Positions 1 to 5,850 of a DNA stretch of 10,503 nucleotides are shown piece by piece. Numbering within the stretch: position 1 is the stretch's first letter; the number at the start of each line of letters is the position of its first letter. A program made the translations under genes and the position numbers. A model generated the notes under the pieces. It was given only the letters and a program-made list of their open reading frames with translations. It was not told the DNA's origin and did no database searches. This stretch comes from Chloroflexota bacterium (GTDB lineage Bacteria > Chloroflexota > Anaerolineae > Anaerolineales > Anaerolineaceae): assembly GCA_029265085.1 (NCBI GenBank), contig JAJUJY010000145.1, positions 1 through 10,503 on the forward strand. The letters are read 5' to 3'.

Positions 1-1101
1 GAATATACCAATCGCGGGAACTTGGTTGCGGTTATTTCAAACGGTACGGCAATCCTCGGTTTGGGAAATCGCGGGGCTTTGGCCAGCAAGCCGGTAATGG
101 AAGGCAAGGGAGTATTGTTTAAGAAATTCGCTGGGATTGATGTGTTTGATATTGAAGTCAATACACTGGATCCTGATCACTTTATCAGCACAGTGGCAGC
201 CATTGCGCCAACCTTTGGCGGGATCAATTTGGAAGATATCCGTTCGCCGGAATGTTTTTACATAGAACCTAAACTGCAGGAGATGCTGGATATTCCGGTT
301 TTTCATGATGACCAGCATGGAACCGCGATCATCCTGGGGGCAGCACTGTTGAATGCCCTGGAGATTACTGGCCGTAAACTGGATCAAATTAAGATCGTCT
401 TTTCTGGCTCAGGTGCAGCAGGCATTGCCTGTGCAAACCAGTTGGTTAAGTTGGGCGTACCCCGTGAAAATATCTGGATGACCGATGTGGCCGGATTGGT
501 TTATCACGGGCGCAAGGAAGAAATGTTCCCCGAGCGGGCTGTGTATGCGCAGGGAGACCGCCCAGCCACCCTGGCTGAAGTGATGAAAGGTGCTGATGTG
601 TTTATCGGCGTTTCTGTGGCGGACCTTGTTAACGAGGAAATGCTCAAATCTATGAGCAGCAATCCAATTATCTTTGCGATGGCTAATCCCAATCCCGAAG
701 TTAAGTATGAATTAGCACGGGCAGTCCGGCCGGATGCAATTGTAGCGACTGGCCGCTCTGATTATCCAAACCAAATCAACAATGTTTTGGGATTTCCATT
801 TATTTTCCGCGGGGCACTGGATGTGCGTGCACGCAAAATTAACGATGAGATGAAAATTGCTGCTTCACAGGCGTTAGCCCGGCTGGCCAAAGAGCCGGTT
901 CCTGCTGATGTTCTTTTGGCTTACAATGTCGATCATCTTGAATTTGGTAAGGACTATATTGTCCCGAAGCCTTTGGATAAAAGAGTGTGCCTGTGGGAAT
1001 CAACAGCTATAGCGCGGGCTGCTATGGAATCAGGGGTTGCTCGTTTGAAGATTGATCTGGCAGAATATGCAGATAAATTGTGCTGCATGCCAGGAATATA
1101 A
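1..1101 (+). CDS. NAD(P)-dependent malic enzyme, 5'-truncated by window edge
   Basis: Oxidative decarboxylation of malate to pyruvate with reduction of NAD(P), in the cytoplasm. The frame is open from base 1, so the N-terminal part lies outside the window; 366 codons remain before the TAA at 1099. The fragment starts within the conserved block around YTNRGN. Fragment residues 14-36 carry the NGTAILGLG...SKPVMEGK block with the presumed catalytic lysine (K36). NLEDI (76-80) and FHDDQHGTA (101-109) supply the divalent-metal ligands. SGSGAAGIA (135-143) is the Rossmann dinucleotide loop, followed by MANPNPE (227-233) and GRSDYPNQINN (251-261). This is the short bacterial form without a phosphotransacetylase domain. 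One small oddity is GNRGALAS, where the family usually has a hydrophobic residue in place of R24. Cofactor preference cannot be read with certainty. Two small membrane genes follow closely downstream. Confidence 0.95.
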   Translation, partial: EYTNRGNLVAVISNGTAILGLGNRGALASKPVMEGKGVLFKKFAGIDVFDIEVNTLDPDHFISTVAAIAPTFGGINLEDIRSPECFYIEPKLQEMLDIPVFHDDQHGTAIILGAALLNALEITGRKLDQIKIVFSGSGAAGIACANQLVKLGVPRENIWMTDVAGLVYHGRKEEMFPERAVYAQGDRPATLAEVMKGADVFIGVSVADLVNEEMLKSMSSNPIIFAMANPNPEVKYELARAVRPDAIVATGRSDYPNQINNVLGFPFIFRGALDVRARKINDEMKIAASQALARLAKEPVPADVLLAYNVDHLEFGKDYIVPKPLDKRVCLWESTAIARAAMESGVARLKIDLAEYADKLCCMPGI

Positions 1102-1129
1102 TTGAATAAAACATGTTAGAATATTAGGG

Positions 1130-1564
1130 ATGAACGACTCAAATCGCTCTACCCCGATTGAACCGAATCCGAATCACCAGCGTCAAAAGGTCTGGCAAAT
1201 TTATCTGCCGATGACCTTTGCGTCTCTGGTGATTTTGGCATTAGCTGTACTGGCTGTGGTCACGGCAGGTCCTGGAAATCCCAAAACTGGCCAATGGGCA
1301 AGTATCTCATTGATCTGGATGATTGCGCCCTGGTTAATGATCAGCCTGGTCTTTTTTGTTTTTCTGGGATTGATGATTTACGGATTAAGTAAATTGATCC
1401 ACATTTTACCGATATATGCCCGGCTGGTAAATGTACGGCTAATGATCATTAACCTGGGGTTGTTAAATATATTGAACCGGCTGGCTAAACCGGTTATGAC
1501 GGTTAATGGTTGGAGCGCGAGTTGGCAAGCTTTTTGGCGTATATTTAAACGACAATCTTCTTGA
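1130..1564 (+). CDS. hypothetical membrane protein, 144 aa, two predicted TM segments
   Basis: I do not recognise a family. The product has a polar, proline- and asparagine-rich N-terminus (about 1-20). Two strongly hydrophobic stretches follow at about residues 22-46 and 58-90, separated by a short polar loop (GPGNPKTGQ). The C-terminal half (about 95-144) is amphipathic, basic and tryptophan-containing, and ends in WRIFKRQSS. This suggests an inner-membrane hairpin with both ends on the same side and a membrane-surface tail. The ATG at 1130 is preceded by TTAGGG but no good Shine-Dalgarno sequence. The gene starts 28 bases after the malic enzyme stop and sits 33 bases before the next small gene, so co-transcription with both is plausible. 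No function is assigned. Confidence 0.7.
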   Translation: MNDSNRSTPIEPNPNHQRQKVWQIYLPMTFASLVILALAVLAVVTAGPGNPKTGQWASISLIWMIAPWLMISLVFFVFLGLMIYGLSKLIHILPIYARLVNVRLMIINLGLLNILNRLAKPVMTVNGWSASWQAFWRIFKRQSS

Positions 1565-1597
1565 TCGATTTGTTTCATAAAAAATGGATTGCAAACT

Positions 1598-1795
1598 ATG
1601 GACAACTGGAAAACAAAAACAATAATCATTGGCGGCGTCGTGGGATTGGTAGCTGGCATTGTGGCCGCGATAATTTTTGTTCAGCGGGCTGAACAGGCCG
1701 TTGATAAGCCAAAATTAACCGCTGGAGATGGTGTTAAGGTTGGCCTTGGTTTACTTGGCCTGCTGCGGATGATTTCCGATATGGGATCCAAATAA
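1598..1795 (+). CDS. small hypothetical membrane protein, 65 aa
   Basis: A small protein with a charged start (MDNWKTKT), then a glycine/alanine/isoleucine-rich membrane segment at about residues 9-29. A polar linker (RAEQAVDKPKLTAGDG) and a second short hydrophobic stretch (VGLGLLGLLRMI) end in a polar tail. The GGVVGLVAG pattern resembles the glycine-zipper helices common in small bacterial membrane proteins. I chose the ATG at 1598; the same frame could also begin at a TTG at 1589 (three residues longer). Neither has a clear ribosome binding site, only GGAT at 1586-1589. It lies 33 bases after the 144-aa membrane protein gene, so the pair may work together. The family is unknown. Confidence 0.6.
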   Translation: MDNWKTKTIIIGGVVGLVAGIVAAIIFVQRAEQAVDKPKLTAGDGVKVGLGLLGLLRMISDMGSK

Positions 1796-1858
1796 GAACG
1801 GTTGGTTTTATTCGAATTCATCAAAATTGTTGGTTTTCGTTGATATAGCCCCAATTTA

Positions 1859-1917
1859 AAGAGGGGCACGGGGTTCCAATAATTGAAAATAATGGAATGC
1901 CTCCCCGTGCCCCTCTT
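1859..1917. repeat. 15-bp perfect inverted repeat (large intergenic hairpin), possible terminator
   Basis: Bases 1859-1873 (AAGAGGGGCACGGGG) are the exact reverse complement of 1903-1917. Inside this, TTCCA (1874-1878) pairs with TGGAA (1893-1897), leaving a 5-base bulge on the right and an AT-rich loop of about 14 bases. GCCCC at 1848-1852 can instead pair with GGGGC at 1863-1867, giving a competing smaller hairpin. The element starts 63 bases after the stop of the 65-aa gene and ends 74 bases before the kinase start. It may end the upstream transcript, but there is no T-run after the stem on the + strand, so a classical intrinsic terminator is not certain. A dispersed palindromic repeat is an alternative. 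Confidence 0.6.
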
Positions 1918-1978
1918 GATTTACTGGTAATGTGTTATTTTATTTTTGGCTGCCACTGATCGGGGTGGAATTTGTGAC

Positions 1979-1982
1979 AGGA
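1979..1982 (+). promoter_or_regulatory. Shine-Dalgarno AGGA deciding the PfkB kinase start
   Basis: AGGA lies 9 bases upstream of the ATG at 1992. The longer in-frame GTG at 1932 has no such site and would add 20 hydrophobic residues that are not typical of the family. Confidence 0.5.
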
Positions 1983-1991
1983 ACAATTATC

Positions 1992-3008
1992 ATGGATAGT
2001 GCACCATTTCTCCGTTTCATTATTGCTGGTCACCTACACCGGAATTTTATCCTCACCCCATCAGGGAGTGCCTGCCTGGATTTGCCGGGGGGAAATTTAA
2101 TCTATGCAGCTGTTGGTCTGCGTCTTTGGGATAGTCATATTGGTTTAATTGGCAGGGTGGGGGAAGATTATCCGCAGGAATGGCTGGCTCAGATGGGGCA
2201 GCAAGGACTGGACACACGCGGTGTAAAAATATTACCGGCTTCATTAGATCACCGCCGGTTTGCTGCTTATCTCGATCAGGAAGATCATACGTCTAGTAAT
2301 CCTGTGGCGCATTTTTCTCGCCTTGGGTTACCTTTTCCTAAAGCATTGTTGGGATATACGGATCCGGTTGTGCAAATGGACAGCCGCACACAGCCAACAT
2401 CATTCACCGTCCGGCTTAGCGATTTTCCATCAGATTATCTGGATGCAACAGCGGCTCACCTGGCCCCGATGGATTATTTGAGCCATACATTATTACCGCC
2501 AGCCCTGCGCCAGGGGCATGTAACGACCATTACTTTAGATCCTTCTGCCGGGTATATGAATCCCACCTTTTGGGATGATATTCCGGTTGTGTTAAGGGGA
2601 ATCACGGCTTTTTTACCGAACGAAGACAAAATGCTCAGCCTCTTCCAGGGGCGCACTGAAAAATTATGGGATATGGCTGATGAATTGGCTGCTATGGGGT
2701 GTGAAATTATTGTGATCAAACGCGGTCTTCGTGGACAAATCGTCTATGATCATGCCCGGCATGCACGCTATATTATCCCTGCTTATCCTGCACGGGTAGT
2801 GGATCCAACCGGTGCCGGGGATGCGTTTTGTGGTGGATTTTTGGCAGGGTTGAGAAGTTCCTACGATCCCTTGGAAGCTGCGTTATATGGCAATGTCGCA
2901 GCCTCACTGGTAATTGAAGGCAGTGGTCCGTATTACGCGCTGGACGCAATGCCAGGACTGGCTGAAGCCAGGTTGCAGGCATTGCGAGATATGGTCCGGA
3001 AAGTATGA
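1992..3008 (+). CDS. PfkB-family carbohydrate/nucleoside kinase
   Basis: An ATP-dependent cytoplasmic kinase of the ribokinase/PfkB superfamily, 338 aa, which is the usual length. The N-terminal substrate-side motif is PGGNLIYAAVGL (32-43), followed by GRVGEDYPQEWL (54-65). FLPNE (207-211) contains the Asn-Glu pair typical of Mg-ATP coordination. VIKRG (241-245) leads into the PfkB signature DPTGAGDAFCGGFLAG (271-286), in which D277 is the expected catalytic base. The substrate is not readable from sequence; ribose, fructose-like sugars and nucleosides are all possible. I place the start at ATG 1992 rather than GTG 1932 because of the Shine-Dalgarno site and where the family fold begins. Its stop codon overlaps the start of the M20 peptidase by four bases (ATGA), so the two are very likely translated together. 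Confidence 0.88.
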   Translation: MDSAPFLRFIIAGHLHRNFILTPSGSACLDLPGGNLIYAAVGLRLWDSHIGLIGRVGEDYPQEWLAQMGQQGLDTRGVKILPASLDHRRFAAYLDQEDHTSSNPVAHFSRLGLPFPKALLGYTDPVVQMDSRTQPTSFTVRLSDFPSDYLDATAAHLAPMDYLSHTLLPPALRQGHVTTITLDPSAGYMNPTFWDDIPVVLRGITAFLPNEDKMLSLFQGRTEKLWDMADELAAMGCEIIVIKRGLRGQIVYDHARHARYIIPAYPARVVDPTGAGDAFCGGFLAGLRSSYDPLEAALYGNVAASLVIEGSGPYYALDAMPGLAEARLQALRDMVRKV

Positions 3009-4117
3009 AAAAAATATCAGCGGAATTGGTGAATTATGTCTTAGAGCAGACTTGTGCCATTCAACAAATCCCTGCTCCTACCTTTTCGGAATCAGAGCGG
3101 GCGGAGTATGTGCTAAAGGCATTTCAATCTCTTGATCTGGAAGATGTTTACATGGATGAGGTTGGAAATGTATTCGGCTGCCTGCCTGGGACAGGGGATC
3201 GCGAGCTGGTCATTAGCGCCCATTTAGATACGGTTCACCCCTTAGGAAGCGTACTCCCTTTGCAAAAATCTCCGGATCGAATTACCGGCCCTGGGATTGG
3301 AGATAATTCATTGGGGCTGGCTGCTTTATTGGGACTGGCGCATTGGCTTAAAGAAACCAATACGATTCTTCCAGGACGCGTATGGCTGGCTGCAAATGTT
3401 TGTGAAGAAGGCCTTGGGAATCTGCGGGGCATGAATGCGTTGGTGGATCGTTTTGAAGCGGATCCAATAGCTTATATCATCCTGGAAGGTATGGGTTTAG
3501 GCCAGATTTGTCACCGCGGATTGGGGGTAATCCGTTACCGGGTTACCGCGGAAACTGCTGGTGGGCATTCATGGGTAGATTACGGCCAGCCTTCTGCTAT
3601 CCATGAGCTTGCAGCTGTTGTCTCCCGGTTAGATGAAATTTCATTACCAAAAAAACCACGCACCACGCTAAATGTGGGGATCATCCAGGGCGGGACTTCG
3701 ATCAATACGATTGCATCAAATGCCTGGTTCGACCTTGATTTGCGCTCGGAAGATCACAACACCTTGTCCAAACTGGTCAGCCGCTTTAAACGCACGGTTG
3801 AAAGCCGGGAAAGAAATGGTGTGACTTTTAAAACAGAGATGATTGGTTCCCGTCCTGCCGGTGTGCTTGGATCGAATCATCCCTTAATAAACCTGTGCTC
3901 GGCGGTATTATCCAAACTGGATATTACGAGTACCTTAGAAATTGGCTCAACCGATGCAAACATACCATTAAGCCGGGGATATCCGGCAGTATGCATTGGC
4001 CTGACCAAAGGTGGAAGCCCGCATACACATAACGAATATATCGAGATTGAACCCGTACGGACTGGCATGGAACAATTAATCCAGATTGTTATCCAGGCTT
4101 GGGATCGTCTGGATTAG
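3005..4117 (+). CDS. M20-family zinc metallopeptidase (PepT/ArgE-like hydrolase)
   Basis: A di-zinc cytoplasmic amidohydrolase of the M20 family, 370 aa, expected to cleave small peptides or N-acyl amino acids. The metal-site motifs are in order: SAHLDTVHP (71-79) with H73 and D75; GPGIGDNS (95-102) with bridging D100; CEEG (133-136) with general base E134 and ligand E135; LEGMG (160-164), where E161 stands at the Asp/Glu ligand position; and HTHNE (340-344), with H340 the probable last ligand. The central part (about 171-285) with GGHSWVDYGQPSAIHELA matches the inserted dimerisation domain. All key residues are present, so it should be active; the exact substrate is unknown. Translation starts inside the kinase stop codon. 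At the 3' end its TAG overlaps the opposite-strand cyclase stop, with no terminator between them. Confidence 0.9.
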   Translation: MKKISAELVNYVLEQTCAIQQIPAPTFSESERAEYVLKAFQSLDLEDVYMDEVGNVFGCLPGTGDRELVISAHLDTVHPLGSVLPLQKSPDRITGPGIGDNSLGLAALLGLAHWLKETNTILPGRVWLAANVCEEGLGNLRGMNALVDRFEADPIAYIILEGMGLGQICHRGLGVIRYRVTAETAGGHSWVDYGQPSAIHELAAVVSRLDEISLPKKPRTTLNVGIIQGGTSINTIASNAWFDLDLRSEDHNTLSKLVSRFKRTVESRERNGVTFKTEMIGSRPAGVLGSNHPLINLCSAVLSKLDITSTLEIGSTDANIPLSRGYPAVCIGLTKGGSPHTHNEYIEIEPVRTGMEQLIQIVIQAWDRLD

Positions 4118-5832
4118 CGTAATCCAATAACTTCATAAACAGGGATGGGCGTTCTTTTGCCTTTTGCCTGGATATCTTCGACCTTTTGAACGATGACCTG
4201 ACTTTCAACCAGGCGTAGAACCGCTTCACTGATTAAGATCTGGTTGGGAGCAGCATTTTCCTGGATGCGCTTGGCAATATTCACACTATCACCAATGGCG
4301 GTATATTCTAACCGTTTTTCGGTGCCTATTAAGCCGAGCACGGCATCTCCAAGGTGAATCCCAATACCAAAAGAGAGGGAAAATTTTTCCGGCAGCTGTT
4401 GATGAATTGCAGTTAACGCGTCACGGATGGCAAGTGCAGAGCGGATTGCCCGCATGGGATGATCTTGCTGTGGAATAGGGGCATTAAACCAGGCCATGAC
4501 TGCGTCGCCCATAAATTTATCAATGGTTCCCTCTTCATGCAGGATTGCATCCGCGGCGGCAGCAAGATGGAGATTTAACACCTTGACCAACTTTTCTGGC
4601 TGTAAATCTTCGCTAAAGCTGGTAAATCCGCGGATATCTGCAAACAGAACGGTAATTTCTTTGCGCTGCCCATCTAGCGGCAGATCATCCGGATTTAGCT
4701 GGTTGATAACTGCCGGTGAAACCATGCGTTCAAATAAGCGGCGTTGCGCTTCGAGGTGTTTTTTCTCGGTCAGATCGTCTAAGACAATTGCCACACCTTG
4801 TGTGGTTTGTTCCACATCTTTGAGGGGGGTCAGGCTCAGGCGCAGATCAACCTGCCCGCGAGCTGGAAGCTCCTGGCTGATCTCAAAGCCCAAGACGGGT
4901 TGATCGGTCTCTAATACATGCTTTAATTGCGGCTCTATGGCCGGGGCAAGTGGTGGAAGGGTTGCTTTTAACTGCTTTCCAATGAGTTGACTGGCAGATT
5001 GCTGTAATATCAATTCTGCGGCACGGTTGCACATCACAATCCGTTCCTGTACATCGGCAGTCAGCACGCCGCTGGCGATGGATGAAAAAACGTTATCCAT
5101 CAGATTTTTTAATTCAGTGACTTCTGCCAGAGTCTGCCGGACGGAATCAAATAACCGTGCATTTTCAATGGCTACGGCCGCCTGATGGCTAAATGCAGAA
5201 AGCAGTTCAAGTTCTTTGTGGGTGAACAATCCGCTCCGGATGCGGTTGTCTGCGTAGATGACTCCTGTGATTTCGCTTTTAACGCGCAGAGGAACGCACA
5301 AAATGGACCTTAAATTATACGTAATGACGCTTTGCTGCTTTCCAAATCGTGGATCATCTTGCGCATTGGTGGTTAATACAGGTTGGCCTTCACTGGTTAC
5401 ACGTTCGATGATCGTGCGGCTGACTGCAAATTCATCCGAATGTAACGTTTCTTGCTCCCAGTTGCGGGCAATCTGCGGAATCAGCTCGCCTTGGGGGCTT
5501 TTCAGCATTAAGAAGCCTCGTTCTGCACCGGTAAGGCGGATGATGGTGTCCATAACAATTTGCAGCACAATGTTCAAATCCAACGAGGAGTTGACCACCT
5601 GCCCAATTTGCGCCAGGGCGCGCAGGTTGCGGCGTTCGTCCTCCATGTTTTGTGCCTGCTTCTGGATCTGGTTGACCTGCTTTTCCAGTTCAAAAACCTG
5701 CTCGTAAAACCGGCCAGGCAGGGCAGCTGGCCGGCTTTGATTTAAATAGGACGATAATTGACTGGAAAGGAGTTCCAGGGAATGAAGGCTTTGTTCCAGG
5801 GCGGTGAAGGTCGTTGAAACGTGATCGTTCAA
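4114..5832 (-). CDS. GAF-PAS-class III adenylate/guanylate cyclase
   Basis: A soluble signalling enzyme of 572 aa that converts a nucleoside triphosphate (probably ATP) to a cyclic nucleotide. Order: a coiled-coil-prone N-terminus (about 1-75), a GAF domain (about 80-228), a short helix, a PAS domain (about 242-355), then a class III cyclase homology domain (about 390-572). The cyclase residues are intact: metal-binding D399 (LFADIRGFT) and D443 (KFMGDA), purine-recognition K439 and T511 (EYTAIGD), and transition-state N518 and R522 (SVNIAKR). A Lys/Thr purine pair fits class IIIb adenylate cyclases, a group with known bicarbonate-responsive members; that this one responds is inference. There is no membrane segment. 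The start is TTG at 5832, supported by GAGGT just upstream. It begins 18 bases after the transglutaminase-like gene and is probably in the same operon. Confidence 0.93.
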   Translation of the reverse strand: MNDHVSTTFTALEQSLHSLELLSSQLSSYLNQSRPAALPGRFYEQVFELEKQVNQIQKQAQNMEDERRNLRALAQIGQVVNSSLDLNIVLQIVMDTIIRLTGAERGFLMLKSPQGELIPQIARNWEQETLHSDEFAVSRTIIERVTSEGQPVLTTNAQDDPRFGKQQSVITYNLRSILCVPLRVKSEITGVIYADNRIRSGLFTHKELELLSAFSHQAAVAIENARLFDSVRQTLAEVTELKNLMDNVFSSIASGVLTADVQERIVMCNRAAELILQQSASQLIGKQLKATLPPLAPAIEPQLKHVLETDQPVLGFEISQELPARGQVDLRLSLTPLKDVEQTTQGVAIVLDDLTEKKHLEAQRRLFERMVSPAVINQLNPDDLPLDGQRKEITVLFADIRGFTSFSEDLQPEKLVKVLNLHLAAAADAILHEEGTIDKFMGDAVMAWFNAPIPQQDHPMRAIRSALAIRDALTAIHQQLPEKFSLSFGIGIHLGDAVLGLIGTEKRLEYTAIGDSVNIAKRIQENAAPNQILISEAVLRLVESQVIVQKVEDIQAKGKRTPIPVYEVIGLR

Positions 5833-5837
5833 AAATT

Positions 5838-5842
5838 ACCTC
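5838..5842 (-). promoter_or_regulatory. Shine-Dalgarno GAGGT supporting a TTG start for the cyclase
   Basis: On the minus strand GAGGT is followed by five bases and then TTG AAC GAT. No ATG is suitably placed nearby, so the cyclase appears to start with a TTG codon. The site lies in the 18-base gap after the upstream gene's stop. Confidence 0.6.
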
Positions 5843-5850
5843 GCTGGCGG

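Noticed and set aside
557..565. Glu instead of Asp in the third triad position of the transglutaminase-like protein (these numbers are residues; the codons are near 6510-6540)
   Set aside because: A Trp-x-Glu-Phe-Glu-Pro-Thr version of this motif is common in bacterial transglutaminase-like proteins, so it is not evidence of inactivation.
1102..1122. Possible promoter (TTGAAT and TAGAAT) before the 144-aa membrane protein
   Set aside because: The spacing between the two hexamers is only 9 bases, far from the usual 16-18.
1932..1991. Longer start (GTG) for the PfkB kinase
   Set aside because: It would add 20 mostly hydrophobic residues with no ribosome binding site. The ATG at 1992 has AGGA at a good distance and fits where the family begins.
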